NCBI GenBank assembly: GCA_948146395.1
Contig: OX411544.1
Location: forward strand, 59,855,856 to 59,919,855
DNA length: 64,000 nucleotides
Reading direction: 5' to 3'
From: Fragum whitleyi
Taxonomy: Eukaryota > Mollusca > Bivalvia > Cardiida > Cardiidae
Shown here: positions 33,814 through 46,867 of the stretch, one piece after another
How the letters are laid out: every line of letters begins with the position of its first letter
Numbering within the stretch: the first letter of the stretch is position 1
Program-made: the position numbers and the translations under genes
The notes under the pieces: generated by a model
Database searches by the model: none
What the model saw: only the letters and a program-made list of their open reading frames with translations
What the model was told of the DNA's origin: nothing

Positions 33814-33923
33814 CAAACAAATCCTATAGCCCGTACATTTGTCTAGAAAGTTATTTGTTCCTAAGTTTCATATCATTCCTGATATAATCATGACAAAACT
33901 GTGGATGAGTATATAGCGTCTTC

Positions 33924-34310
33924 TAGCTAACCTGAGCATGAACTGCTCAAGGTGAGCTACCGGGAGCGTCCAATGCGTCATCCGTCGTCTACGATTTCTT
34001 CAATATCTTCTAAACCTGTAAGCCAATCTTGATGACACTTGGCAGGAATGTTCCTAAGGTGATTAATATTTGTATAAAGTTTCATTAGTTTTGAAAACTG
34101 CAGGAAGAGTTTACACGACAAAACTGACAGTAACATTAGTTGTTTATGCATATAAAGAGTAAAAAGTTGTGAATAAAGTTCCATTAGTTTTGGAGAAAAA
34201 ACTGTAGGGGGAGTTTGCAACACAAATTTGGCAGTATCTTGTACACAGACGGACATACAGGCTGAATCCAGTATACCCCCGAAAACAATCGTTTTTGCGG
34301 AGGATATAAT
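33924..34310 (+). mobile_element. Pearl-like element with family B hairpin head
   Basis: The hairpin AGCTAACCTGAGCATGAACT ... GCTCAAGGTGAGCT is followed by CGTCATCCGTCGTC and about two units (ATATTTGTATAAAGTTTCAT and AAAGTTCCATTAG). The end carries GGACATACAGGC and a second hairpin of the type TATACCCCCGAAAAC ... GTTTTTGCGGAGGATATA. The different tail suggests either a distinct subfamily or a chimera. Confidence 0.55.
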
Positions 34311-34583
34311 TCGTATTCAGCCTAGATATTGTTCTTTGAAAACCATAACTATTTCTTTCTCAGGCCTTAGTTGATTGAAAAGTCACAATCACACCTATAA
34401 AGATACAGTGACTTTACTCTCAAGCTTGATACAAAATCTTTTTGATGATGAGTTACAACAGATCTACTCAAGAGTCTTTCCTGAATTCGTTTGAGTCTTG
34501 TTCAAAGTATACCACAAGCCCCGGGATGAACATATTATCGATATTGACCCTGTTTTACCGTACATGTTTGGTCTTCTTACATT

Positions 34584-34662
34584 TCGAGGTTTCGGTGCAA
34601 GACCCTAGCAAGTGTATATACATTGTATATACACTTACTACAGTCTTGCGCTGAACCCACGA
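34584..34662. repeat. Palindrome family P, copy 2
   Basis: Two 39-bp arms (34584-34622, 34624-34662) meet at a single central T and match at 32 of 39 positions. The innermost AAGTGTATATACA/TGTATATACACTT is perfect. Confidence 0.8.
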
Positions 34663-35399
34663 TTTGTTAATTTCGTCTTCTCTAAGCTTTCATAATTAAA
34701 TTAAACTTTATAATGATTATGTGAAATAATAATACTAATAATTATGTTTCTCGATTATCCAAAATATAAGAATGATTTTTACCTCTGTTCGCAAAGATAA
34801 AATCAAAGGCCTGAAAGGCCTGAATGCAGTCAGGACGGAACAATATTTGAGTATTAAAATATTTCAATTATAACAAATTCTCTGAAATTTAAGGCTAAAA
34901 TCTACACTTCAGATCTTTGGCCTTCTATTCTGACCTTTCATTCCAAAATATTGCCTTATTCATGCTTAAAGCCCTTGCTTTTGATGAAAAGAGCACTGCT
35001 TGGAAGGAGAATGCTTTACTACAAGGTCAGAAAAATAATATAAAAATAATAAGGGCTTAATTCTTATATCTTCCATCGTCATCCACCTTGATAATAGGGA
35101 TAGCTCCTGTGATGGCTAATACTCATGCCGCGTTAACAGCAAATAACTACAGACATAAAACCACCCCAAAAATTGCACTGGAGTCAACAAATCAACATGA
35201 TATTGTTAACTATCTAACTCTGCTATTCTCTTCTTTTTATTCACAATGAACATGTCATAACGTTGGTTTTCTAACCATACTTAAGCCAGTAATATCTGTC
35301 AAGCAAGTAGGTGAGAAAACCCCGCTTTGGTTTTTAGATCGGCAAAAGTCACTTGCTCGTCTTCTTAAATTTCAGAGGGACAGATTTCCGGTGATTGTG
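34663..35399. other. Unassigned AT-rich DNA
   Basis: No gene or repeat family is recognised. A weak inverted pair (GGCCTGAAAGGCCTGAA ... TTCTGACC) lies at about 34808-34940. Confidence 0.35.
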
Positions 35400-36350
35400 T
35401 AATATGGACGTGGGCCCTGTGAAATCGGCCCGGGTTCATTAGAATCTATTTCTATATTTACTTTTGCCTTCTTTTCGGGAGACCTGGCGAAAAGGTTATA
35501 AATTGTCTTTGATCGCCCTAGATCTTGATCTATTTCGTAAAGAAACATGTAAACATAGAATGGTTCCCGATTTATTGGATTTCCGATAATAGAGCGCCGA
35601 TTATCATAACGCTGTGCGGGGTACCATTAAGATTTTTATTTTGGAATAGGCCAAAACGGCAGGTCGTCGAGGAAGTCCGATTTTCGTCGATGTCATATTT
35701 CAAGATTCGGCGCGACGTAGGGCCCATCCTTTTCATTTTTATTCGCAATCTACAACTTTTTAGTTCTAATCGCGCGGCCTTGGCAGAACCCTTACAACGG
35801 ATTTCAAACTAAACGATAAACCTGTCTGAATAAGGGAAGTAACTCCAAAAGACGATTGTCCTAATTGCATTCCCTTTAAAAAACGGTCGCTGACTACTTT
35901 CGATTTCGTGTTTACTTTTCGGCGCCGTTCAAAATCGATTTTTCCCCGGAATTTTGATGTCCAAATTCGTAATACGGAAATATGGCTTTGAAATCGGAAT
36001 TCTTCACAAAAATCTAGGTAGCTGGCATTCTGTCTGATATTATTTTCGCGGGCTAAAAATCATGAATGGGTTTACTTTTTCACGCTCATGGATTTATTCG
36101 AATTCGGTGTTGTGAGGATCCGATTGCCGGCGATCACTATATGCAAGTCAGACTTTCAGTCTGACTGCATAAAAATGTTGATCTACAATGGATCCAACAA
36201 ATCTAGGTTTTCAAACGCTCCTCGAAAGATTGGGGCGCAAATATTTGATCACCGGTGTCGCCCACTTCTTTGTCGGCAGCATAACTTTGTCACCTTATGT
36301 CAAATTGATTTCCTCTAATTATAATATGGTGTAGTGCGCAAGACCCGTAT
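35400..36350. other. CpG-rich stretch
   Basis: CG dinucleotides are conspicuously dense here compared with the rest of the window (GGCGCGACG, TCGTCGAGG, TCGGCGCCG, CCGGCGATC and others), at only moderate GC. Two open frames of 95 and 76 codons (35525-35812, 36088-36318) show no recognisable domain. A 15-bp-arm hairpin TATGCAAGTCAGACT ... AGTCTGACTGCATA is at about 36139-36172. An unmethylated promoter-like island or a young insertion are both possible. Confidence 0.35.
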
Positions 36351-38200
36351 TTCTACCTCGCTTAATTTTTGCTTATAGCCCTTTGTTATTTTTAATACTT
36401 GGAGATCCAGAAGTGTCACGGGTGTATCTTGTGTCAGTTTTTCCACCTAGCAACAGAAAGATATCACATGTGATAACGGTGGCAATGGACAGCGGCCTCC
36501 AGACTCTATAAACCGGAAGTGGCTTTTCGTTTATTTTACGGCTCTTTTGCGCGTTGTTTAAAAAGACCGGTTTTCGTAAGATTCTACTGATGGAAATAAC
36601 GTAGAAAAATGATGGTAAAACTTCATAATTTAGCTTTTTTTTCAGCATTTGATATTAATTGAATGACTGGATCATTAAATTTAACAATAAAAATGCGTTA
36701 AAACCGTCATTCGATTAGGAGGGGTCACTGTAAAATAACGAAAAACTTTTATATTTTTTATGGTAAAAAATTCAGTTTTTTTAAAAAAATAAAGGAACAA
36801 TATGGGTTATAAACATATCGGACAAAAAGAAAAATTCATTGGATAGTTTCTTCAAAAAATAGTTTTTTTGTGGCATTTTAACCCAGTAAAATTACAAAAT
36901 TGGTGCATTTTTAACTTTTGAAGGCAAATTGTGCAAATGCAATTGATCAAAGAGAAATTTTCTTGTCAATAGCCATCGTGTACGAGTATAAGGTCTATCA
37001 AAATGTATTTGTTTTATAGCTATTACATAGTGCAGTGTTTATACTAGACCTAAAACGAATATAACCGTTTTACTGAAAAATGGCCTATACCCCTCAAGGG
37101 CAGATAACTCTAGCATGAAAACGAGCGTGGAATGGTACCTTCAAATTTTGATATAATGACTACACAATGTTAATCTACAACATGTGTGACCAAGAGAAAA
37201 ATTCATGGGCGGACAAAAATGACGTCATGTGTCCATTGCTATCTTAAAGCTGCACAAGAGCATGATAATTCCAGTCACTACTCCATAGACAATCCCACTC
37301 GGTATTTATGAAATAATCTCGAAGGAGTTTGTTTCTCATATCTATCTTTAGCTTCATTAGAATTGGAACTAATGTCTCTGTACTTAAGCATGCAACCATT
37401 AAGGGTACCGATTTAAGAGATAAACCGTTTGTTTGACCACCAATCTTTCTTACATACGGTAAATAAGGTGTAAAATGTGACGTTTTTCCTTATATTTCTA
37501 ACGCACATGTTGATGTCATTGTTCACACCCGTTGCAGACGGCGTTCTTTATTAGGAGCATTTCTTATATCAGATTTACTTGAAACTTGGCAGCTATGTTC
37601 TTCTGAAGACCGTAACCTAGCATAATTTTTTAGTTATTTACATTTGTTTATAAAGGGACATCCAGAAGTGTGACGGGTGTGTCTAGTGACAATTTGCCCC
37701 CTTGCTTTACTTTTAGTATGTCGGTAAAACCAAGGACAAATTGTAAAAAATGCCCAAAATAAAACAGTTTTAGAAACGGTATTTAACAGGACACAATCAA
37801 ACATTCAAGATAAAATATTTCGGATTCGCCATACATTCTGAAGATATGTTGAAGGTAGGATTTGTCTGATGGTGTATTGAACCTCTTCCCACACAGGTCC
37901 TTTGAACAACTTGCCAAATGATCATTAATCTAGCGCCTTGATATTTAAGGAGGTATTTCTTTGATATGGACAAGGAAAGTTTGTTTGAATCCTTTCCTGA
38001 GTTGTATCAGGCCTATTGATCACCGAAATTGAAATCAATCCGAACCTTAACGACTTCAAATGTGTCTTTCGCTATCCACATTGAAACTTAAACTCTTATT
38101 TTTTCATACAACTTCGTAACCTTTCCACGTGCAATGCTGAAATGGCAAACCATGTCTATAATTACCACTTCTTTTTTTATTGAAAGCCTGTAACATAATT
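36351..38200. other. Unassigned DNA with a diverged repeat pair
   Basis: ATCCAGAAGTGTCACGGGTG (near 36404) and ATCCAGAAGTGTGACGGGTG (near 37661), each followed by TGTCTWGTGWCA-like sequence, mark two diverged copies of an unnamed repeat. TATCACATGTGATA near 36462 is a palindrome. No gene is seen. Confidence 0.4.
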
Positions 38201-38425
38201 AAGCCTGTGCGTGACATTTCCAACAATATCAAATGTGCCCCAAGCAAAGACTCTGGTAAGCCAGTGCATCCATACAGTCCGCCCAGTATCTTCTAGGTAG
38301 ATCAGGTATCAAAGTATCTTTAGACAGTCAGAAAATATTTGAATAGCAATATGTGACTGTCTAGGCTGCTCAATATTTGCAACTCGCGAAAATATAAACT
38401 TGTTGGAAATGGCACGCTCTGGCTC
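38201..38425. mobile_element. MITE family G, copy 2
   Basis: Left end AAGCCTGTGCGTGACATTTC then CAACAAT; right end complements GAGCCAGAGCGTGCCATTTC then CAACAAG. Internal GACTCTGG..AGCCAGTGCAT and TATCTTTAGACAGTCAG match copy 1 in reverse arrangement. Confidence 0.75.
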
Positions 38426-38525
38426 ATATATCTTAAGATGCGAATCATATAATAAGATGCTGGCCTAGGATTAATAATTTCACAAATTCATTCAATGTTA
38501 TTCCACAAGATGGTGCTAGTGTTAT

Positions 38526-38600
38526 TAGTCCTCAATTTGTTAGCGGTTGGGGCGGTTAATCCGAGTCTGTCTGTCTATTCATCACACTTTTCTTCTTTTC
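38526..38600 (+). repeat. Decayed head of a family C pearl-like element
   Basis: ATTAGTCCTCAATTTGTTAG, GGTTGGGGCGGTTAAT then CCGAGTCTGTCTGTCTATTC corresponds to the hairpin head and microsatellite of element C at 6031. Confidence 0.5.
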
Positions 38601-40149
38601 GTTAATGATACAACAATTATTGAAACACTTGTAATATAATAGGTAAATATATATTTTTTTGTAATTGAAAAAAGAATATTGCCCAACATTTTATTGCTGA
38701 GAAACTGATTGATTCAATGGCACTACTCAGATTAAATGAAACTGATATACTCATCTACAATGATAAGACTTTTCAAAGACGAGATGGAGACCATTCAAGC
38801 TAGATTTGGCGTCGTAGCTAAGAGTATTTGTAAATGACATTTATGTGCAATCTATCTCTTTTTCTTTTTCTTTTCCAATTATTTCTTGCAAGCTTCCCTA
38901 GAAAAAAATTTGATTGAAATCAAAATTTAGATATAATGTTTATATGGTAATCCAAGGGACGTATGTCTCAAAAAAGCATTTGAAGCAAGTCATTTTCGTA
39001 TTGGTATTATAGAATATATCATATTGGTTGTAGATGGTTATCAAAGTGCTAAATGTTGAACGCCTTAATGTACCAATTACAACCATTACGAACTAATTTA
39101 TCATTTGGATGTAAGAATTGTATCACAGCGGTATTTTTGTACGCATGTCTGCATTTTGGCAACGGTTTCATAAACCTGTTTTCCTGACAACAGTCTGCTA
39201 TTTAACTGATGGCCTACAGGCTTATCGACTATTAATTTGTTGGCACGTGGCTCCGTTCCCACGCTTACGGAATGAAAGTTACTAAAAATAGACCAGCATG
39301 TGCCAGGTTTTGTTTTTATAAGCTATTACAGACATCATCATCTTGGCAAAATGCTTACATATAGGTAGACGCTTCATTTCAAAAACAGTTATAAATCTTC
39401 CAGAAATTATTACATACAAATCTAGTTAATTGATAATTGAATTGTTAAAAAAAATCAAAAAAAAAACAAAAAAAAAAACCAAAGATAATTAGCACAATGT
39501 TTATAAATTTCTAAAACGATTCTGATTCTACGACAAAATTCAGCTTAAACCATAAACTCGAGAATATATTCAGAGATATGTCATTTATAACTCCTACGTT
39601 GATACCATCAACAGTTAGTCTTTACCATACTGATACATAGTCGATTTCCACAGAAACTATATAACAAATTGTCTTTTTTCAACGATCTTGTCTCCTCAAA
39701 TTCTTTTGTTTACATGCTAATAATAATTGCATTATAAATGGTAAATTTAACAGATCACAGTAGTTGCCTTTTAATCAGACGATGACATTGAACAGACACT
39801 AATTTGAAAATCTAAGGTCAGATATGTTCAGATCTGATATCATTTTAGAAAGATAACATGTGCCATAACAAGTCCTTTAGATAATCTCCACTTGTCAAAG
39901 GTTGTTGCTTTGATTCCATCTTTGTAGTTATATTCTCAACGAAAGGAAGCGCTTGGCTATATACTATGGAACCACTAAGCATATATTTGCTAAATATGGT
40001 GATTTAATGGCTGAAAAAGTGCGCACGATTCTATGATTAAGACAAACCTATTATGATTGTAAAATGAACTTACTATAATATTCGTAAAAAGTTCTGACAC
40101 CAATATTACCACGAAATGCGGACCAAACTCATATCATATCAAATAGATT
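38601..40149. other. Unassigned AT-rich DNA
   Basis: No gene or repeat family is recognised; short A-rich runs occur at about 39449-39480. Confidence 0.4.
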
Positions 40150-40898
40150 GCTCTTGGTTAGCTTTTGTGATCACGCTGTGTACGGCGTCCTTTGTATGTC
40201 GTGCGTCCCCCGTCTGCGAGGTCTAGAGCTCTATATGTCAAATTTTTCGCCCAAGCGTCAGAAACTTGGTCAGACTGTTTGTTTCTATCAGCCCTCGGAC
40301 AAGTTCGAAATTGGATCACGTGGGGGTCAAAAACAAGGTCACAAGGTCATATCACTCGAGGTCATATTTATTGCTCAAATGTCTTTAACCACGGCCAGAA
40401 TGTTTTTCTACATTATATCTCTAATGAGCATTAAATTGGGTCAAGTGGGATCAAAAACTCGGTCGCGGGGTCAAAACAAAGAAAAACATTATGTGCTTTC
40501 TAGAATTAATAATTTTGGCCCAATTGTCTTGAACCTTGGTCAGATCGTTTGTCTCTATCAGCCCTTGAACAAGTTTGAAATTGGATCAAGTGGGGTTGAA
40601 AACTCGGTCACAGATTCAAATCTTAGAAAAACCTTGTGTATACTCTAGATACCATATTTTTTGCCCAAAATGTCTTGAAAATTGGTCAGTATGGGTGTCT
40701 TCATGATATCTCAGATGAGTTGGAAATTGGGTTAAGTAGGATCAAGAACTAGCTGTTTCGATCAAATCAAATAAAACACTTTTGTGCACTCTAGAGGCGA
40801 TATTTGTGGCTCAAATGTCTTGAAACTTGGTCAGAATTTTTATCAACGAGTAATTACAACAAATTCATATTTGGGTCAAGTGCAGTCAAAAACCATGT

Positions 40899-40942
<44 letters not shown>

Positions 40943-41000
40943 AACTCTTTGTTCGGATTGTCCTGAAGCAAACATTAGAACTGAGTCAAATTTGGTTAAA
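40150..41000 (+). mobile_element. Family B pearl-like element, headless copy
   Basis: It starts near GTGATCACGCTGTGTACGGC then GTCC-type sequence, and carries about five decayed units with ATTGGGTCAAGTGGGATCAA, CACTCTAGAGG and GTCTTGAAACTTGGTCAGAA. A run of about 36 A (40906-40941) interrupts the last unit. The 166-codon open frame across it (40148-40648) is a repeat artefact: its peptide repeats LGQxVCLYQP..KFEIGS because the units repeat. Confidence 0.6.
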
Positions 41001-41549
41001 AATATGTAATGGGGTGGAATCTTTGCAAAACACAATTAGTACACAAATATGTCGAATCCCGACCAGACCACATGGATTTTTTTCTGAGCAAAAATTTAAC
41101 TCCAAGTTGACCCTTTTCACCTAGGTGTATAAATTAGTACACATGAAAGTTGGAAGCTGTGGCTCTTTGTTCTATGGGAAATGTAATGGAAGTTCCTCCA
41201 CACATATGGATTTATGTTACAAATAGTATACTTAGCCTTAGATACAAACCCAAATACCATTTAACTATTCAATAGGTGTTATCCTATGCAAATCATTCTT
41301 ACATAACTCCTATTTTGTTGATATTTTTTTCATTAACGTCAAAAGTGTATTTGCAATGAATAATATATTTAAGGAAATATAGGATTTTCATATGCGGAAA
41401 CTTTCTATCGGCGCTGAGTATATATTGATTTTGTATGAAAGGCCAATTAGTAGCAGATAATACAATATTTCTTGAAATGATAGGATACGATTAAAAAAAT
41501 GAGTGTAATTGTTATCTTTACATTGCATTATGCATGTAAAATCATACCG

Positions 41550-41777
41550 TTAACCCTTTACTGTTTAATCCCTGCTTTTTACGTGCCTGTGATTTTATGA
41601 CTGAGAAAACATTGTGAAAAAAGAAGAAATTGCTTCGGACAAGCAATTTCTTCTTTTTCCACACTATTTTCTACCCTACTGAATGGTTATTTTTCAAATT
41701 AAACCCACTTTAAATTTTCGTCTGCAAAACCTTTGAATTTGGACAGGTCTAAAATTTTGTAAAACAGGAAAGGGTTA
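41550..41777 (+). mobile_element. piggyBac-like MITE (family Y), copy 3
   Basis: TTAA at 41550-41553 and 41774-41777; termini CCCTTTACTGTTT and the complement CCCTTTCCTGTTTTAC. The stem 41621-41635/41641-41655 is identical to copy 1, with loop CGGAC. Same orientation as copy 1. Confidence 0.85.
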
Positions 41778-42130
41778 ATTGCATATATAAAGTATCTCAT
41801 CTATCGTCATATGGAGACAATTTACGCTTAGTTATATGAGCTTGAAAAATGTCTTTATTATACCTCACAAATATATTGACTGGTGTGATTTTAATCTGAT
41901 TTGGAAATAAATTTTGATGTTGATATCAGTTGGTTGATTGCATACGGATAACTTGTCTATCAAAAACGTAGAATAGCTTATTTTACACCATTCACCTATA
42001 CAGCTCACAATTGAATGTAGTGGCAACTTTCATGTCTCTTTCTTGGTTAATATTTAAGCCAATGGAGCAATATAGACTCCCACGTGACTCTCCTTTAAAA
42101 ATATTTTTTGCTTAAAAGAATACCCTGACT

Positions 42131-42153
42131 AAAAAAAAAAAAAAAAAAAAAAA
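42131..42153. repeat. Poly-A tract (23 A)
   Basis: Uninterrupted run of A; no adjacent retroelement body is recognised. Confidence 0.85.
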
Positions 42154-42576
42154 GCTGAAAATTTACTAATTACATATCATAAATAAGCATTTTGATTTTT
42201 TTTTTCATTTTTTTCGCTGTAATATGGGAACGGAATTATATCATTTTGAAGAGAAACATTTTAACAGCGACACAGTATTTTCGCTGTGGCGGCAGGATAA
42301 GCCCATGTTTTTGTTGGAACACCTGGAAATTGGTAGACTTTGTTGGATGATGAATTATTTATAAACAAAAGTCTTTGGTCTTAATTTGTTATTTTTGTAT
42401 GGATTCTTGGGTGAAGATAAAAACAGTTTATTTGTTTTTCTTGGTTTTATCCAGGAATTCTGTTATCTGTTCTGTGCTTTTAGTTACTTAAGTGGTACTC
42501 ATTACATCATTTTTTCCCTAGAAATAATTGATATATGGGTGTTTCATCCTTTTCTCAATTGACAACTAAATATATA

Positions 42577-42883
42577 TATAATACGTACTTAGTGTGTTTT
42601 GTATGCAAAAAAATATCTAACAAGGTTGGGAGAATTGATAATTGTTGAGGCTCTGCCGAGACAATTATCAATTCTCACAACCGAGTTAGATATTTTTTTC
42701 ATACAATACACTCAGAACGTATTTTATTTATCTTATAATCTCTATTTGTTTTGTTTTAGTCCATGCTTTCACTGAAATGCAAGTTTCTAAAAATAACCAC
42801 ATGATATCATTGTTCTAAAAATAACTATGTGATATCATAAAAAATATCATATGGGATGTTATCACATGGATATTTGTATAGTT
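42577..42883 (+). mobile_element. Foldback element family K, copy 3
   Basis: ATACGTACTTAGTGTGTTTT ... palindrome with loop TGAGGCTCTGCCGAGAC ... tail CTGAAATGCAAGTTTCTAAA and GATATTTGTATAGTT. The tail contains an extra partial duplication (ATGATATCATTGTTCTAAAA then ATAACTATGTGATATC). Confidence 0.75.
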
Positions 42884-44153
42884 ATTAGATAAATGTGAGT
42901 CCTCTTCAAGTTATGCATCTTGAACTGACGTTAACGTATGGTACGCACCCTCCTTAAAAGGTAACATCACTATTCTATAGCGCGGTTTTATTGACCCGAA
43001 TCTGGTCCCTGCTATTTCGATTAATAAAAATCTGATTGTTTCTACTCGGCTTTGCACGTGCTTTCATAGAAATGAATAATAAATAGTATTGAATGTAATA
43101 TATAATTTGATAATTGATAAAATATGTCAGTAATTGTTATTTAAGCATTTTTTCCACAAAGGTCAAATTCGGGTCAAATTAACCAAGGTATAGAAGGATT
43201 ATATAGAGCCAAACTGAAGTGAAATACAAGAAGGAACCAGTCATGAATGCGCTCTGAACCGCCAAAAAAACGCACTGCTTATAAAGATAAAGAAACAAAT
43301 ACTAAGTTCAGTTTAGACTTCATCAAATAAAGTTACTTCATACTTCTTCATATGTCGTAAAGTATCAGTTACCATTCGGATCCCAGGGATTTGTTGTATT
43401 AAACATCTTACGATCTTAAGTCAAAAAATAAAGTTGCTTCTACAGCAGAAACTAAATATTGAATTCTGCCATGCATCATCTCATTGGAATCGTCTTTAGG
43501 AGACGATTCCAATGAGATATTGCAAGGCAGAATCTAACAATAAATGAAAACACCAGGTACGATTTATGATTCATGTGGAGAAATTCGGTCCATTAGGATT
43601 TTACCTTGGCGCACGCAGTTAGCTGCATATAGCATGGAGGCAGTGGTAATAAATCCGACTAGTTACTTGTTAATAGCATTTAATTGCTTTTCTCCCGTTG
43701 GATTGTTATTCTTGGTCAGCTTAATAGCTAATTTGAGTTCCTAGTGGAATTTGCAGAAAATGCTATAAAAGTGATTCACTCGGCTTAGTGATTCTGATTT
43801 TCGAATTTGAATATTACAATGTAAATCTTTGTTTAATGCATACCGGTAATTTCTTTTTCATGTAGTCAAACGAAATAATGCAGGTTATTACTGAAAAATC
43901 CAATCACTATACCTAAGTTCAAAAAACATTTCGCATTTGATGACAGGCGATTCCGGTTTTGTCCGATATCGGAGAGCATACATGTGTCACTGACATGGCT
44001 CCGGATCAAACCACATGCAATTGTTTTATAACCTCATTTTTAGAGATTTATTATGATCATAAATGTGTTTAATAATAGAACAGAAGACAGAATCGGATTA
44101 TGAAGAAAAAAAATAATTATTTGCAAGAGCACAAGGAGTAATTCAAAATTTGA

Positions 44154-44160
<7 letters not shown>
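42884..44160. other. Unassigned DNA containing one foldback
   Basis: No gene is recognised besides the foldback at 43464-43532. A 66-codon open frame at 43544-43741 has a hydrophobic C-terminus but no other support. Confidence 0.35.
43464..43532. repeat. Foldback hairpin, 32-bp arms
   Basis: Arms 43464-43495 and 43501-43532 match at 29 of 32 positions. The inner TCTCATTGGAATCGTCT and its complement are perfect around loop TTAGG. Confidence 0.8.

Positions 44161-44196
<36 letters not shown>
44161..44196. repeat. (AAT)n microsatellite
   Basis: About twelve AAT units. Confidence 0.95.
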
Positions 44197-44197
<1 letters not shown>

Positions 44198-44399
44198 TAT
44201 AGATACTTAAAATAAGACTAATTGAACCGTGCAGAAGGCATAAGAACGGTTGAAAACCGGGGAAAATGTTTTATCATATTTTCTCACACAAAGCCTTAAG
44301 AAGATCGTGTGAAAAGGAACGATACCGTCGTCATTATTTATAATTAAGTTGAATTTAATATGTTTTTCGTTCACCCACGGACCCTCCCTTGTCACCTGA

Positions 44400-45130
44400 G
44401 CACATTCTACATGAACGTTTCTTGCGTGACCCCTCCTCCCAAAATAGCAAAATTGAACAACTCTGGTTGTAAATGCGGATCTTTAAACCTACCAGGGGCA
44501 GAATCAAATGGGGAGAGGACTCTGGGTCTATATAAAATATTTCAAAATCTTCTTCTTAACTAGGAATTCAATAGTCTTTACCATGTATTTGATATGGATC
44601 ATCAGTTTAGAGGTCTTTATTGGAAAAAAAAGTATTTTATAGTAATGACTGCTTTGCCACAAAGTACGGATCACAAGGGGTAGGTTGTGGTACTATGGGT
44701 CTAAATTAATGTTTAAGATTACTCATTTTCTAAATAAGGAAGTCAACAGCATTTGATATATTTAGTAAGAATCATCAAATGATAGACATTTATTATAAAA
44801 GCAAAAATCCTTAATGTTGGATCGCATGGGGAGAAGCACGGGAGGGAGGGGCAGGACTCCAAGTCTATGTAGATATAACTCTTGCTCTGATAAACCAGAA
44901 GGTTGACTTTAATAGAGCTAAAGGATTATCACTTAACTATTTATGTTGGACCACCAGGTGCGGAGCAAGAGTTTGAGGAAAGACTAAGGTCCATATTTAA
45001 ATCTTAAAATTTCTTCTTCTTCTTCTAAACCAGAAGGTTTATATCATGTATCTCGTATATAATGTCTGGCTCATCAGAGGGGGCGGGGAGCAAAACTCAG
45101 GTCTACAAAGAAATTATGAACGGTTACTTC
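44400..45130. repeat. Highly degenerate tandem array
   Basis: Blocks like GGGGAGAGGACTCTGGGTCT, CTTCTTCTTAACTAGGA/AAACCAGAAGGTT and TATCATGTATTTGATAT recur near 44510, 44690, 44860, 44990 and 45095 at uneven intervals. The word order is conserved, so this is probably an old pearl-like core array with lost termini. Confidence 0.45.
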
Positions 45131-46402
45131 AAATGAAGCCCTCCACAAAATATTCCTGTATTTTGTAAGGACTTTTCTTTAGATGTTCCCTTTTCAAATT
45201 TCTTTTAAAAAATGGACTCAGGTCAATGAACAATTGAACACTTACGAGTATTTTAAATGACACTTTCGTCTAGCCAAACAAAAGTAAAAAATTCTAGCCT
45301 TAATTGGAAGGGCGTTTTCCATCCAATAAGAGCTTGAATCATTGAATGTGAGAAAATCTCTTTTTTTCTGGGTTTGCTTAGACAGAGTCCTATCTATTCT
45401 ATCTGATCTTGACTTTTATCCTAAATTTGTCATCTGTAATTTATGTACAATTTATAAATCTGATACTTTTAGTAGTTTGTCTGTGTACGTAAATGACAGA
45501 CGTCAATGCCAGGTCATTCAAACCGACCTATAAATATAGTTGTTATTCAGACCTACACTGATACTTCAGTTTCACTTCTACAAAGAATTAGGAATAAAAT
45601 ACTTTCTACTGAAATGCATTTATACGTTTTATACATATATGCAACCCAATATAATACCAACTGAAATTCTTTAAAATAATTACTTGAAATAGAGGGCACT
45701 GATTTGTAGTTTCAAATGATTCTTATAAGACAAATATTTTGTTAACGATCTATTCAAGATAGATCATCGCTAATGCTGGAGGAATTTTGATATCGGATCG
45801 ATCTCGTGAGTCGTCGTTTGACACCATACTATTTCTATTTCCCCAAACACGCAAGTTCTTTTTTCATAATGCTCAAATATCACAAAATCATATATATCGA
45901 ACATCTACTTATTACTTATAGTGTCAAGAATACTATGTACTATGTCGTTTTATAATATTGAAAAGTTTGGGGCTTTATTCAAGAATCTTGGATCGATTTC
46001 AAAATTTCTACTATTTGTGGACTACGTGTACCATATTTCTCGTTTGTATACGGTCTAATGCCATTTTCAACGGTATTTCAATTTACTCGCGCACCCACCC
46101 ATGACTTCCTGTCGGTTGCTACACTAGTTCAATAATAGTAGTGAAACAATAACGTTTCATCGGAGCCACCACCTATCCACCCTTCTTAAGGCATATCATT
46201 CGCTCGTTGGGGTAAACAAATGAGGCACGTCAATATGACTATTGACAAGCGTCGGTTAGGCAAGCCGGGGGGAACGAAGCTTTCACGAACACAGAACTGA
46301 TTTTTGAGAGAAAGACGCATTACCGACTGGGTAGATAGCGAAAACTTTGTCAAGTGTCGGAGAGAACTTTGATTGAAAGGATAAGACTCAACTTCAGATT
46401 TC
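45131..46402. other. Unassigned AT-rich DNA
   Basis: No gene, RNA or repeat family is recognised. Confidence 0.4.
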
Positions 46403-46430
46403 AATAATAATAATAATAATAATAATAATA
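46403..46430. repeat. (AAT)n microsatellite
   Basis: About nine AAT units. Confidence 0.9.
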
Positions 46431-46867
46431 CAGACACGCTTTAATTGATGTTATCTTGACAAATACTAAACAAAAAGCTTTTGGCCAATTATTCCTGAAA
46501 GTTAAATGCATATCATTATCTGTAATGTTTTCAAAAAAGATGTACTTAAAAGCCATGTAATTTTTATGAGTTTACTTTTAAAAGATTGAACTTTCTTGCT
46601 TACCTCCACTTAATGATTTTGATTAGTTTGAATGCGGTTTAGCGCTAATTTCAACAATGCAGCTATGATATCGCAGTTGGTGAATCAATTCATAGTTTCC
46701 CGTTGATCCACATACGTGTTCAACTGCATTTTTATCCGAGCCATGAGCTGCCTATCCCACTTATGTGTACTATTTGTTAAGAACCCATTGGCGGGAGAAA
46801 AATTGCCTGTCGCAATGTCTGTAGTCAAATTTTGGAGTTAAGATGGCTAAGCCATGGGCCGATATCA

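Noticed and set aside
40148..40648. Longest open frame, 166 codons, with a repeated LGQ...KFEIGS phrase
   Set aside because: It lies wholly inside a family B tandem array. The peptide repeats only because the DNA units repeat, and the sister copies break the frame differently.
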